From: an uncultured Psychrobacter sp.
GTDB taxonomy: Bacteria > Pseudomonadota > Gammaproteobacteria > Pseudomonadales > Moraxellaceae
Direction: 5' to 3'
Length of the DNA stretch: 64,000 nucleotides
Assembly (NCBI RefSeq): GCF_947495825.1
Contig: NZ_CANMAH010000005.1
Span: forward strand, 1 to 64,000
The position numbers were made by a program, and so were the translations under genes. A model generated the notes under the pieces. That model ran no database searches, had not been told where the DNA came from, and saw nothing but the letters and a program-made list of their open reading frames with translations. Position 1 is the first letter of the stretch. Each line of letters begins with the position of its first letter. Shown here piece after piece: positions 9,707 through 19,544 of the stretch.

Positions 9707-9736
9707 ATGAGTCTTTCTTTATAACAGAAGACTCAT
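9707..9736. terminator. Second hairpin downstream of nhaA
   Basis: ATGAGTCTT (9707-9715) pairs with AAGACTCAT (9728-9736) around a 12-nt loop. It lies 38 bases past the nhaA stop in the direction of transcription. The two hairpins are surrounded by a direct repeat AAACCGTTGGC near 9691 and 9758. Confidence 0.4.
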
Positions 9737-9773
9737 AGTCGTGCTGATGGTATCTAAACCGTTGGCTTAAATA

Positions 9774-10973
9774 TCAATGGCGTGTTAAATCTACTGATGT
9801 ACCGCTAACGCTGTCTTTTAAGCTTAATTTGAGCATGATATAACCGGCAACACCAGATACGATCGAGCCCATAATAATACCTAAACGCTCATCAAATAAT
9901 GAGGTATCGCCTGCAAATGCCAGACCACCGATAAACAAACTCATCGTAAAGCCAACGCCGCATAATAAGGCTGCACCATAAATCTGCTTATAATCCATGC
10001 CTCTTGGCATCGTCGATATACCAAGTTTAAAGATGAGCCAGCACATGACCATGACACCTACTTGCTTACCGATAAACAGTCCTGCGGCGATACCAAGGGG
10101 TACTGAATGGAATAGCTCATCAAACCCTGCGCCTTTAAGCGAGATGCCCGAGTTGGCAAACGCAAATAATGGCAAAATACCATAGGATACGGTGTTTTGT
10201 AGATCGTGTTCAAGCTCCTCAAGCGGCGAATGTTCAGGGTCCGTACGGTCAAACAATGGAATGAATAACGCTAAAACAACGCCTGCTAGCGTTGCATGAA
10301 TACCAGATTTGAGTACGGCTATCCACATAATAACGCCAATAAGTAAATAGGGCGTGAGACTAGTAATATTTCGGCGATTAAGTAAATATAAAAAGGGCAG
10401 ACACAAGCCTGCGACGGCTAGTGAGCTTAACGATAACTCGCTTGTATAAAATAAAGCAATGATTAAAATAGCGCCGATATCATCAAAAATAGCAATAGAT
10501 ACTAAAAATACTTTTAAGGAGTTAGGTACGCGGTTACCAAGCAGACTTAAGATACCAAGAGCAAAGGCAATATCGGTTGCAGCTGGAATAGCCCAGCCTT
10601 TCCAAAACTCAGGTTCATTGTAATTAAAAAGTAGATACACAATAGCTGGCACAATCATGCCGCCTATTGCGGCTCCAGCTGGTAGGATAATCTGTTTAAC
10701 ATTGGACAACTCGCCAATAAGCACTTCGCGTTTGAGCTCAAGCCCAACTAAAAAAAAGAAAACTGCCATCAAACCATCATTTATCCAATGATGAGCGTCT
10801 TTGGCAATTCCAAAATCGCCTATTTGAATAGCAACAGGTGCGTGAATAAAGGATTCGTACCAAACATTGAGAGGACTATTGGCGACAATCATAGCTGCGA
10901 TAGCCGCCAAAGCTAATACAATACCACCTGAAGCATCGAGGTTAAAAAATGCCCTAACTTTTTGTATTGCCAT
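9774..10973 (-). CDS. nhaA: Na+/H+ antiporter NhaA
   Basis: This inner-membrane antiporter exchanges cytoplasmic Na+ (or Li+) for external H+ and is important under salt and alkaline stress. From the ATG at 10973 it has 399 residues, close to the 388 of E. coli NhaA, and it aligns along its whole length. It has DASGGI near the N-terminus, [15 protein letters not shown], the paired aspartates in [11 protein letters not shown] that carry the ions, [11 protein letters not shown] and [13 protein letters not shown] prefer this ATG over the one at 10997 because GAGGA lies seven bases upstream. The gene appears monocistronic. Confidence 0.95.
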   Translation of the reverse strand: MAIQKVRAFFNLDASGGIVLALAAIAAMIVANSPLNVWYESFIHAPVAIQIGDFGIAKDAHHWINDGLMAVFFFLVGLELKREVLIGELSNVKQIILPAGAAIGGMIVPAIVYLLFNYNEPEFWKGWAIPAATDIAFALGILSLLGNRVPNSLKVFLVSIAIFDDIGAILIIALFYTSELSLSSLAVAGLCLPFLYLLNRRNITSLTPYLLIGVIMWIAVLKSGIHATLAGVVLALFIPLFDRTDPEHSPLEELEHDLQNTVSYGILPLFAFANSGISLKGAGFDELFHSVPLGIAAGLFIGKQVGVMVMCWLIFKLGISTMPRGMDYKQIYGAALLCGVGFTMSLFIGGLAFAGDTSLFDERLGIIMGSIVSGVAGYIMLKLSLKDSVSGTSVDLTRH

Positions 10974-11600
10974 ATCATCCTCATTTGTTAAATACATACT
11001 ATAAACGTAAACGTCTATCTGACAGCTTTACAATACCGCTGATAGCTCGCTTTAGTTTCTCATAATTTCATCAATATAAACAATAAAATGCGTTAAACAA
11101 TATATATCAGTTTATCGCATCATATTATGATAGGCGATATAAAAACGATAATAAGATTGATAACGCTATTACGACCTAATAAATACCTTAAGTCTATCTT
11201 CTTTTTTGATGTTTTTTCATTACTAAAAAGTATTCTATGTTTTGTGATAGATACTGACAACCGTTATACATAAGATGTAGTTGTCTTAGACAGATTTGCG
11301 AGCGTTATCATAAATTATAAAGTTATAACATGATAGTGTTTACAGACAGATAGTGCTTATAGACAAATAGTGCTTATAAAATAGTGCCTACCGTTAACCA
11401 AACATATAATCGTGACAAATCCAATAGGCTTTGCTGCGCCTTTGGTCTTTTTATCGTTTTAACTTTATAATAAGTCGCTTTTCAACCCACTCTTCAACCT
11501 ATCCACTATTTTAATATTTATATTGATATTAAAGGCCGCTTGACTGGCGGTCTAGTGTTTTTGGCTGTTTTTATGAGAATTTTATAACAAGGCCATCTCT
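10974..11600. other. Long AT-rich intergenic region between nhaA and a TSUP gene
   Basis: A divergent gap of about 630 bases with no supported gene. It is strongly AT-rich and contains a short imperfect tandem repeat (listed separately). It must hold the nhaA and TSUP promoters. I found no clear operator for the sodium-responsive regulator NhaR. Confidence 0.55.
11332..11390. repeat. Imperfect tandem repeat, 17-bp unit
   Basis: The unit GATAGTGCTTATAGACA occurs at 11349-11365. A first copy with two changes is at 11332-11348, a third shortened copy is at 11366-11380, and a 10-base fragment is at 11381-11390. It lies in the nhaA-TSUP gap and shows no coding signal. Confidence 0.7.
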
Positions 11601-12356
11601 ATGGACGTATCTTTAACCCTAGAAATTATTTTGATGCTCACTGCGGTAGCAGCGCTCGCTGGTTTTATCGATGCTATCGCAGGTGGTGGTGGACTGCTTA
11701 CCATACCAGCAATGTTACTGGCCAATATACCCCCAGTACTCACCTTAGGCACCAATAAGTTACAGGCTGCCTCGGGCGCACTTGCAGCCTCCATTACCAT
11801 GGTTAAAAAAGGAGTGGTCAAACCTCAACGTATAAAGATCGCCATTATTGCAGCTTTTATTGGTTCAGTCATTGGTACTATTGCTGTGCAATTGTCCCCG
11901 CCTGATCTTCTAGAAAAACTGATTCCATTTTTGATTGCGGCTATCGGTATTTATACCTTGTTTGCGCCTAGACTTGGTGAAGTAGAAGCTGCGCCGCGCA
12001 TCTCAGAGGGTAAGTGGCAAAAAGTCATGGCGCCATTGATTGGGTTTTATGATGGTTACATAGGGCCAGGTACAGGTATGTTCTTTGCACTTGGTAATGT
12101 GGCTTTGCGTGGTCGACAGATTATTGAAGCGACTGGAGCTGCTAAAGTATTGAACTTATCTACCAATATTGGCTCGCTGATATTTTTTATTTTGGGTGGC
12201 AATGTGCTTTGGAAAGTGGGGCTGGCAATGATGGTTGGTCAAACAATAGGCGCCTATTTTGGCTCGCATATGGTAGTCAAAGGCGGTAGTAAGCTGATTC
12301 GCCCAGTGATTGTGTTGGTATGCTTGGCAATGTTGACTAAATATGTGTTTGGTTAG
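11601..12356 (+). CDS. TSUP-family membrane transporter (TauE/SafE)
   Basis: A 251-residue integral membrane protein with about eight hydrophobic segments. It shows the two half-repeats typical of the 4-toluene sulfonate uptake permease (TSUP) family. The first repeat has DAIAGGGGLLTIPAML followed by LGTNKLQAASGA; the second has GFYDGYIGPGTGMFF with NLSTNIGSLIFF. The start ATG follows AAGG with suitable spacing. Members export sulfite, sulfoacetate or other organosulfur anions, but the substrate cannot be read from sequence. A bidirectional terminator separates it from the convergent symporter gene. A second, divergent TSUP protein is encoded at 21841. Confidence 0.9.
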   Translation: MDVSLTLEIILMLTAVAALAGFIDAIAGGGGLLTIPAMLLANIPPVLTLGTNKLQAASGALAASITMVKKGVVKPQRIKIAIIAAFIGSVIGTIAVQLSPPDLLEKLIPFLIAAIGIYTLFAPRLGEVEAAPRISEGKWQKVMAPLIGFYDGYIGPGTGMFFALGNVALRGRQIIEATGAAKVLNLSTNIGSLIFFILGGNVLWKVGLAMMVGQTIGAYFGSHMVVKGGSKLIRPVIVLVCLAMLTKYVFG

Positions 12357-12420
12357 GCTGATAGTAAATAACCGCTAATGCTCTACAGATACTATAAAAC
12401 AGCTACAAAAACCAAGATAT

Positions 12421-12453
12421 AAAAAACCCCAAACTAATCAGTCTGGGGTTTTT
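12421..12453. terminator. Bidirectional intrinsic terminator
   Basis: AAAAACCCCA (left) pairs with TGGGGTTTTT (right) around a loop of about a dozen bases. A and T tracts flank both sides. It lies between the convergent TSUP and symporter genes. Confidence 0.8.
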
Positions 12454-12509
12454 AACGTTTTATAATATTAAGCTGTCCTACTGTTATGAAGAGTTACTTG
12501 TATGCGTAG

Positions 12510-13886
12510 CTACTTGCGACGATCGACATCATCGTACTCACTACCCATTAAGCCATCGCTAAAGACTTGCGAGAATTCACGCTCGTTGTCTTCATCAATA
12601 TGACCATCAAATACATCTTTTGCACCAGCATAAGGGTCGTTGTAGATGGCAACATCCATTTTATTTTCTGACTTTGCCACAATCGTGGTCACCGCTGCAT
12701 CACCGCCGACGTTCACTGCTGTACGCAACATGTCCAAGATACGATCCACACCTAAGATAAGACCAATACCTTCAATAGGTAAGCCTACCTGTGCAAATAC
12801 CATCGATAACATGATTAGACCTACGCCTGGTACACCTGCTGTGCCGACAGAGGCCAATACTGACATCAAGATAACCGTCAGATATTCGGTAATGCCCAAA
12901 TCAATCCCATAAATATTGGCAATAAAAATGGTCGCAGTACCTTGCATGATAGCGGTACCATCCATGTTGATGGTCGCCCCAAAAGGCACAGTAAACGATG
13001 CAACTGAGTTATTGACGCCCATACGCTTGGTTACTGTACGCAAGGTAATAGGAATGGTGGCGTTCGAGCTTGACGTACTAAATGCAAAAATCTGTACCTC
13101 GCGCATCTTGGCTAAAAAGGTCTTGATTGATAAACCTGAGAATAGCTTGAGTACGATCATCATCGTAATAAAGAAATGGAAAGCCAGTGAGCCGACCAGT
13201 ACAGCGACATAACCGAGTAATGACCAAATAAGATCCAAACCAAGCTCAGCCATTGCCTTCGTCAAAAGCGCAAATACACCATAAGGAGCTAGGTTCATGA
13301 TGATAGTCACCATCTTTAAGATGACTTCATTGATGAGCTCTAAACTTTGCACTAAGCCTTTGGCAGGCTTACCGACCATCAAAATACTAATACCAATCAA
13401 AATGGCAAAGAAAATAATAGACAACATATCCCCATTTGCCATCGCGCTGATAGGGTTGGATGGGATAATGTTGGAGAATACATCAAGTAGTGGCGGCGCA
13501 GATTTGGCTTCAAATGCTGCTTCGGTTTCGATATCCATCCCTTTACCGATGCCAAATAAAATACCAAGTCCAATCGCAGTCGCAATCGCTAAGGCTGTCG
13601 TCATCATATAAATGAGAAAAGTCTTGGTACCAATACGGCCAAGTAAGCGAATATCACCGATACCGCAAACACCGCAAATAAGTGAGATTAATACTAAAGG
13701 TACAACCAGCATTTTTAGTGAGTTAACGAACAGCTTACCGATAATGGCAAAAAATCCATTCGTTACATAGGTATTAACAAAGCTGCCTTCACCATTAAGT
13801 CCGGAATAATTCAAAAATAAACCCAGTATAATACCGAGTACCATGGCAACAATAATCTTGCCCGTCAGTCCCATATTTTTCCACAT
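12510..13886 (-). CDS. Dicarboxylate/amino acid:cation symporter (DAACS family)
   Basis: A 458-residue inner-membrane protein of the glutamate/aspartate/C4-dicarboxylate symporter family. Diagnostic features are VNSLKMLVVPLVLISLICGV near residue 55, the serine-rich re-entrant loop with FSTSSSNATIPITL in HP1, and NMDGTAIMQG in TM7, which binds the cation. VGTAGVPGVG matches hairpin HP2. The C-terminal 45 residues are acidic and hydrophilic. The ATG is preceded by AAGGATATAAG. These carriers take up glutamate, aspartate or succinate-type acids with Na+ or H+; I cannot separate GltP, GltT and DctA types with confidence. The gene is alone between two terminators or gaps. Confidence 0.92.
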   Translation of the reverse strand: MWKNMGLTGKIIVAMVLGIILGLFLNYSGLNGEGSFVNTYVTNGFFAIIGKLFVNSLKMLVVPLVLISLICGVCGIGDIRLLGRIGTKTFLIYMMTTALAIATAIGLGILFGIGKGMDIETEAAFEAKSAPPLLDVFSNIIPSNPISAMANGDMLSIIFFAILIGISILMVGKPAKGLVQSLELINEVILKMVTIIMNLAPYGVFALLTKAMAELGLDLIWSLLGYVAVLVGSLAFHFFITMMIVLKLFSGLSIKTFLAKMREVQIFAFSTSSSNATIPITLRTVTKRMGVNNSVASFTVPFGATINMDGTAIMQGTATIFIANIYGIDLGITEYLTVILMSVLASVGTAGVPGVGLIMLSMVFAQVGLPIEGIGLILGVDRILDMLRTAVNVGGDAAVTTIVAKSENKMDVAIYNDPYAGAKDVFDGHIDEDNEREFSQVFSDGLMGSEYDDVDRRK

Positions 13887-14181
13887 AACTTATATCCTTG
13901 GTATACGTAACTTTCGGCAATAGTATTGGTAATCAAATCAGTATGACTAATATCATAGTCAGCATTATCAATCACCTTAAGAGCCTTGTTACGCCTAAAT
14001 TCTTTTTAGTCTCGCGTTTCGGGGGACAATATAAAAGAATTGTTAGGGGCACTGCAAGATTTTTTTCTCATTTAAGTCATATTTAACGATCGACATGACA
14101 GCTTACAAAAGCTATGTGCCCGAAGAATAGCCGTTATTTATTCTAAACATTTTGTTTTCTTTAGGGAAACCAATTTTTTAG

Positions 14182-16011
14182 CTACTTTGCGTTTTGAAAA
14201 CCGCCATAGTACTTCACCGGCGACCAGCTTGGGATAATAGCTGGCAGTTTGGGATCAAACTTTTTGTATTCCTCAGCACCATATACTGGCTGACCACCCA
14301 CAACTGTTAATACAGATTCGATTCCTTTGATTTTTTCTTCAGGGACGCTGAAGTAGTCATCAGATAACAAGACAAAGTCGGCATACATGCCAGGCTCTAG
14401 CGTTCCTTTTACTTTTTCTTCATTGGAAAACCATGCACTGCCTTTGGTATACACTTGTAAAGCATCGGCTCTAGATAGCACATTGTCTTTGCTATAGAGC
14501 TGGGTGCCACCGACTGTCTTACCTGTGCTTAGCCAATATAAAGCAATCCAAGGATTATAGCTTGAGACTCGCGTACCATCTGTCCCTGCACCGAGCGGAA
14601 TACCCATATCAGAAATCTTTTTAAAGGGCGGGGCAGTACTAGCCGCTTCTTTGCCATAACGATCAACGAAATACTCACCAGCATAAGACATCCGGTTTTG
14701 AACAGAGATTCCACCATTTAAGCGTTTGATTTCTTTGAGCGTCTCATCGTTTATGGTCTCTGCATGATCGATCGCCCAGCGCATATCGTTACGGATTTTG
14801 CCGTTGTTTTCACGGTCAATTTCATCTACTAAGTCGACGATGAGCTTGGTGTTTTCACCATAGGTTGAATGCTGTCTAAATGGCCAGCCTTCATTCACAT
14901 GCATTTGAATGATTTCTTTAGTCTGCGCGCGCCAGCCTTCGTTGTTTTTGATGAGCGGCTTTGGTGCGAGGAAGTTCTCGAAGTCGCCAGCTGCCCACGT
15001 CATATATTCACCGCCGCCTTTTAGCTCATAACCGTGCTCTAGAGCGGTGTCTTCATTGATAGAAGCTTCGTTGTTCGCCATCCATTTTTCAAAGGCAGCG
15101 CGCTCCTCTCCTGCTTTTTGCGGGAATAAATAGTAGGAAATGCGTAGTGATGAGTCACCACTGGTTGCTAGTGCCTTAGACGCTTCATAGTCTTCTGGGA
15201 ACGTATGGCCACCGCCGCCTGCATCAATCGCGCTGGTGAGACCAAAACGGTTGAGCTCATGGTTGAAGTGCTTGGTCGAGTTGATCATCTCTTCTTTAGA
15301 TAGGGCTGGCAAAGCACCAATCACTTTATATAAAATCATGGCATTAGGTTCGGCTAAGAGTACGCCTGTCAGCTTACCGTTTTCATCTTTCTCGTAACGG
15401 CTTTGATCATTGGGCGGCTTAGTGTTTTCATCTATATCTAAGGCTTTGAGACCTGCTTCATTCAGCCAGCCGCGGCTGTATAAGTACAATACAAAGGTAG
15501 GAGTATCACCCGTTGCCTCATTAATCTCTTCAATAGTTGGCATGCGCTTTTCTTCAAACTGATGCGGCGACCAACCGCCAATCACGCGCACCCACTGACC
15601 TTCAGGCGTTCTATCAGCTTGCTCTTTTAACATTCGTAAGGCTTCTTTTAGAGACTTGACACCATCCCAGCGCAGCTCAGTATTATAAAAACGGCCTCCG
15701 CGGGTCACATGCAGATGCGAGTCATTAAGTCCTGGTATCAACGTTTTACCATTGGCATCGATGGCTTGAGTGTCCTTGCTACGAAGACGTAGGATGTCTT
15801 CATCGCTGCCTGTCCGTAATACTTTACCGTCTTTTACCGCAATCGCTTCGGCAGTACTTCTCTTATCATCCATTACGGCTACTTTTGCATTGGTGACGAT
15901 CATATCTGCCACTAACGTTTTAGGGGTGCTTACGCTTGATGGTGGGTTCTGTACTGCACAGGCGGTTAAGACGCTCGTTGCACCAATAAGCAAAATGATA
16001 TTTTTTATCAT
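14182..16011 (-). CDS. YtcJ-like amidohydrolase, predicted lipoprotein
   Basis: A 609-residue enzyme of the metal-dependent amidohydrolase superfamily (amidohydrolase 3 / YtcJ branch). The N-terminus is a lipoprotein signal with lipobox LTAC (Cys18), so the mature enzyme is probably anchored in the envelope, which is unusual for this mostly cytoplasmic family. Metal-site segments are NDSHLHVTRGG near residue 98, AIDHAET in the middle and GAGTDGTRVSSYNPW near residue 490. The ATG follows AAGGA at a good distance. Substrates of this branch include N-substituted formamides and cyclic amides; here the substrate is unknown. It is monocistronic. Confidence 0.88.
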   Translation of the reverse strand: MIKNIILLIGATSVLTACAVQNPPSSVSTPKTLVADMIVTNAKVAVMDDKRSTAEAIAVKDGKVLRTGSDEDILRLRSKDTQAIDANGKTLIPGLNDSHLHVTRGGRFYNTELRWDGVKSLKEALRMLKEQADRTPEGQWVRVIGGWSPHQFEEKRMPTIEEINEATGDTPTFVLYLYSRGWLNEAGLKALDIDENTKPPNDQSRYEKDENGKLTGVLLAEPNAMILYKVIGALPALSKEEMINSTKHFNHELNRFGLTSAIDAGGGGHTFPEDYEASKALATSGDSSLRISYYLFPQKAGEERAAFEKWMANNEASINEDTALEHGYELKGGGEYMTWAAGDFENFLAPKPLIKNNEGWRAQTKEIIQMHVNEGWPFRQHSTYGENTKLIVDLVDEIDRENNGKIRNDMRWAIDHAETINDETLKEIKRLNGGISVQNRMSYAGEYFVDRYGKEAASTAPPFKKISDMGIPLGAGTDGTRVSSYNPWIALYWLSTGKTVGGTQLYSKDNVLSRADALQVYTKGSAWFSNEEKVKGTLEPGMYADFVLLSDDYFSVPEEKIKGIESVLTVVGGQPVYGAEEYKKFDPKLPAIIPSWSPVKYYGGFQNAK

Positions 16012-16325
16012 CAGAAGTCCTTTACTGTCGATTAAAAATTTTAATTTATCACAACCTCTTAATTGAAAGATGCTCCTATTAAAATATACTAATAAATTTT
16101 ACAATGTAAAAACAAAGCGTTTTGCTCTGCTTTGGTTGCTATCTATCTGATATGACTGTCTTATCATATAAATATTTTTTTATCATATAGGCATTTGCTA
16201 ATGGTACAGACCAAAAAAAAGCAAGATTGCCATAATGTGACAATCTTGCTTTTGATATTATAAAAAACTAAAAAACAACCGATAAAGAACTTTTAAAACT
16301 CGTTCAACTGCTTAAAAGACATTAA
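16012..16325. other. Intergenic region between fadE and the amidohydrolase gene
   Basis: Contains the fadE terminator (listed separately) and, to its left, AT-rich DNA that should carry the amidohydrolase promoter. No ORF or RNA gene was found. Confidence 0.6.
16217..16253 (-). terminator. Intrinsic terminator of fadE
   Basis: AAAAGCAAGATTG (16217-16229) pairs with CAATCTTGCTTTT (16241-16253), a 13-bp stem with an 11-nt loop. It lies about 70 bases past the fadE stop on the minus strand. Confidence 0.8.
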
Positions 16326-19235
16326 TCACGCCTTATCGTCTTCTTCACGACGTAGACCGTCTTGCCATTTAGCGCCTTGCGTAGAGATGTTTTCTCCCTC
16401 GCTGCTATCATGCCCATTGTGGTCATTTAGCTGGCCATCATCTGTGTCTGATTGAGTATCAACACTGCTACTATGGTTATAACTCATGCGTTCGCTAAGT
16501 GTTGATTCAGCGTCACGACTACGATGATCAAGTGCTTCAGCTTCAGGATGGGCCTCATCGAAGTCAGTTTGTGCGTTGAGATTTTCGGCTGTACTTTGTT
16601 CATCCGCCATTTTGACATCGCCATCCGACTCATAACCGTGAGCCGGATTGTCATCGCCAGTAGGCTCAGTATCTTTGGTTGAAGTATCTCTGACTGGTAC
16701 ACCATTATTAGATTGGGCAGCGCTTTTGAGCTCAGCATAATCCGTCAGCTGGTGCACGGCATTCTCTAAACTATGAGGGTTAAAGCGCTCTTGTACATGT
16801 AAAAGATGTTCATCAAGTACGTCGGTAAGCAGAGAATCAAAACGTAGTGCGTTGTATTTAATTAATTGCTCAGCCTCACTTTCAGTAATAACACCACTTT
16901 GGCTAGCATGGACTACGTGATCTTCAAAGGTTAAGCCCTCAAAGCTATCGTTATGTTCTGCTTTTTTGAACTTTTGCCATAGTGGCTCAACTTCGAGCAG
17001 CGTCTGATAAGCGTGTTCCATACGTCCAGTAACATCATCAGGATCAGTATTGTAGTACACCATTGTTTTGAGATAATCACGAAATGGGTTGGCTTCATGG
17101 TCATCCATAAAGATATCACCCAGTTTGGTTTTGAGCTCATCACTAGCGGGCGTAAAGATACGTCCACTTGGGAATGTCACAAAGCTAACCACATTGGCCG
17201 CCATCCGATTAGGGAAGTTGGCAAAAAATGCAACAAAGGCTTCTTGAATAGTATATAGGCTATTTTGTAGGGCGACCTCTGCGTGTAAGCGCTCTGCTTC
17301 TGACTTACTACCATGCTCATAAAACTGCAAGATAGCGGTGGCAATAAATAGATGACCATGAATATCAGCCAAGCGTCCCGACAACATCTCTTTACGCTTC
17401 AAGTCTCCAGCGAGTAGACCTAGCGCCATATCGGCAGTAAGGGCGAAACCAGCGCTCAAGCGGTTGATATGTTTGTAATAAGGACGAGTAAAACTGTCTG
17501 CAAAGCTTGGCGCGTCACTACTACCGCCGACGTAGCCTGCGACAAAGGCTTTTGCCCCGCGGTTAAAGGTGTAACCTAAATGCTTAAAGAACAGGTTATC
17601 AAACTGCTTTAGCGCATCTTTTTTATCTTCACTTTGCAATAATTGCAACTCATCGAACAGATAAGGATGACAACGCATAGCACCTTGACCAAAAATCATG
17701 AGCGAGCGTGTCAGAATGTTTGCACCCTCAACCGTAATAGAGACCGGAATAGATTGATAAAGGGGAGCTAAGAAGTTACGCGGACCCATTTGAATGGCAC
17801 GACCACCAACGACATCCATGCCATCATTGACGACTTCACGCATGGTTTCGGTTGCATAGTATTTTGCCATTGCCGTCATCACCGATGGCGTACCACCTTG
17901 GTTAAGACCGCAAGTGACAAGGTGACGAAATGCCTCTAGCATATAGGTATTACTAGCCATACGACTGGTGGCATCTTGGACGCCTTCGAATTTACCAACC
18001 GATATTTTGAACTGTTCGCGTACCTTTGCAAAAGCACTCACCGACAAGTAACTCATCCCGCTTGCTGACGTTGAAAGCGCTGGTAAAGAGATACCGCGTC
18101 CAACCCCGAGGCACTCCATGAGCATACGCCAACCGCGACCAGCATTTTCGACGCCGCCGATAATATAATCTAGTGGAATGAAGACATCTGTACCATCAAC
18201 CGTACCATTCATAAATGGCGAGCCACTTGGATAATGACGTGGACCCACGATAACGCCTTCATGATCTGCAGGTACTAAGGCACAAGTGATGCCATAATCA
18301 GTCTTGTTAGGATCACCGAGCAACCCTTCTGGATCGTGCATTTTAAATGCTAAACCCACGACGGTTGCGATAGGAGCAAGCGTAATCCAGCGTTTAGAAA
18401 AGTTCATACGCAGACCGAGCATGTGCTCACCTTTATGGGTGCCATAACACACCACACCTGTATCAGGGATAGCGCCAGCATCAGAACCAGCCTCAGGCCC
18501 CGTCAAGCCAAAGCAAGGCACTTCTTCGCCTATGGCCAGTCCAGGCAACCAGCGTTGTTTTTGCTCATCTGTACCATAGTGCATCAAAAGCTCGCCTGGA
18601 CCGAGCGAGTTTGGCACCATGCAGCTAACCGCAGCTGTTGAAGAGCGCGAAGCGATTTTACTCATCACGCGACTTTGGGCGTACGAGCTGAACGCCAACC
18701 CGCCATACTCTTCAGGAATAATCAATCCTAAAAAGCCATTGGCTTTAATAAACTGCCAGGCTTGCGGCGTTAAGTCTTTACAATCTTGAGTAATCTCCCA
18801 TTCATCAAGCATGGCACATAGCGTCTCAACTTCATTATCAATGAAGCTTTGTTCGCGTTCAGACAATTCAGGATAAGGGTAGTTGGCAAAGGTATCCCAG
18901 TTTGGTGCACCCATAAACAGCTCTTTTTCCCACCAGCTAGTACCAGCATCGAGCGCTTCACGTTCAGTATCACTCATACTTGGCATGGCACCACTTAGAG
19001 CCTTATAGACAGGCCTCGTAATAAGAGCTTGGCGTATGGGGGCAATCAACAACATCAAACACAAAAGCGCTATTGGAACACCCAATATGAGTGACCACGG
19101 ACTGATAAACGCAGTAACTATGACAGTGATTATGGCAACGATACTACCAGTGACACGAGATAAAGACAGTAAAAATATGGCCAAGATAACGGCTAACTGA
19201 ATGATTACTGCTAAAATAAATAAGCCAATCGCCAT
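16326..19235 (-). CDS. fadE: Acyl-CoA dehydrogenase, FadE type, with long acidic C-terminal tail
   Basis: FAD-dependent first enzyme of fatty-acid beta-oxidation. The 969-residue protein aligns with E. coli FadE (814 residues) from the two N-terminal membrane helices onward: AGTSWWEKELF, PNSLGPGELLMHYGTDEQK, ALTGPEAGSDAGA-type substrate loop (here FGLTGPEAGSDAGAIPDTG), and ITVEGANILTRS, which carries the catalytic glutamate. Beyond about residue 815 a tail of roughly 140 residues follows that is acidic, rich in D, S, E and T and without hydrophobic core; FadE proteins normally lack it. The ATG at 19235 is preceded by AAGGAG. No beta-oxidation partner genes lie nearby. Confidence 0.94.
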   Translation of the reverse strand: MAIGLFILAVIIQLAVILAIFLLSLSRVTGSIVAIITVIVTAFISPWSLILGVPIALLCLMLLIAPIRQALITRPVYKALSGAMPSMSDTEREALDAGTSWWEKELFMGAPNWDTFANYPYPELSEREQSFIDNEVETLCAMLDEWEITQDCKDLTPQAWQFIKANGFLGLIIPEEYGGLAFSSYAQSRVMSKIASRSSTAAVSCMVPNSLGPGELLMHYGTDEQKQRWLPGLAIGEEVPCFGLTGPEAGSDAGAIPDTGVVCYGTHKGEHMLGLRMNFSKRWITLAPIATVVGLAFKMHDPEGLLGDPNKTDYGITCALVPADHEGVIVGPRHYPSGSPFMNGTVDGTDVFIPLDYIIGGVENAGRGWRMLMECLGVGRGISLPALSTSASGMSYLSVSAFAKVREQFKISVGKFEGVQDATSRMASNTYMLEAFRHLVTCGLNQGGTPSVMTAMAKYYATETMREVVNDGMDVVGGRAIQMGPRNFLAPLYQSIPVSITVEGANILTRSLMIFGQGAMRCHPYLFDELQLLQSEDKKDALKQFDNLFFKHLGYTFNRGAKAFVAGYVGGSSDAPSFADSFTRPYYKHINRLSAGFALTADMALGLLAGDLKRKEMLSGRLADIHGHLFIATAILQFYEHGSKSEAERLHAEVALQNSLYTIQEAFVAFFANFPNRMAANVVSFVTFPSGRIFTPASDELKTKLGDIFMDDHEANPFRDYLKTMVYYNTDPDDVTGRMEHAYQTLLEVEPLWQKFKKAEHNDSFEGLTFEDHVVHASQSGVITESEAEQLIKYNALRFDSLLTDVLDEHLLHVQERFNPHSLENAVHQLTDYAELKSAAQSNNGVPVRDTSTKDTEPTGDDNPAHGYESDGDVKMADEQSTAENLNAQTDFDEAHPEAEALDHRSRDAESTLSERMSYNHSSSVDTQSDTDDGQLNDHNGHDSSEGENISTQGAKWQDGLRREEDDKA

Positions 19236-19544
19236 GACTGTCTCCTTGGCAAAACGTGGGTGAGAAATCGAGAAATACAAAATTAGATGGTATTAGTAAT
19301 CAGAGCCGATAGTGAGTCAACCCTCATACATATCGTCTTTGAGCCTATTTTTTATCCTTGCTTTAAAGCCTCATTAAATCTTATTATTTATCAGATCAGG
19401 CTACAAAAACGATTTTATCCACCAATATGAAATAGTTCTCATGAACTATCAATAGACAAAATGCTACGCTATGTCGACAATATGTATCAACTCGTCCTTT
19501 TCAATTTTTTCAAGTAAAACAAACAATCTATAGAACCGTATAAG
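19236..19544. other. Intergenic region between radC and fadE
   Basis: About 310 bases, AT-rich, no ORF. It should contain the fadE promoter (minus strand) and holds one inverted repeat listed separately. Confidence 0.55.
19432..19449. promoter_or_regulatory. Inverted repeat upstream of fadE, possible operator
   Basis: ATAGTTC (19432-19438) and GAACTAT (19443-19449) are perfect 7-bp arms with a 4-base spacer TCAT. The arm-spacer-arm size suits a TetR-type dimer, and fatty-acid genes are often controlled by such regulators, but the site is about 200 bases upstream of the fadE start and no regulator gene is adjacent. Confidence 0.3.
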
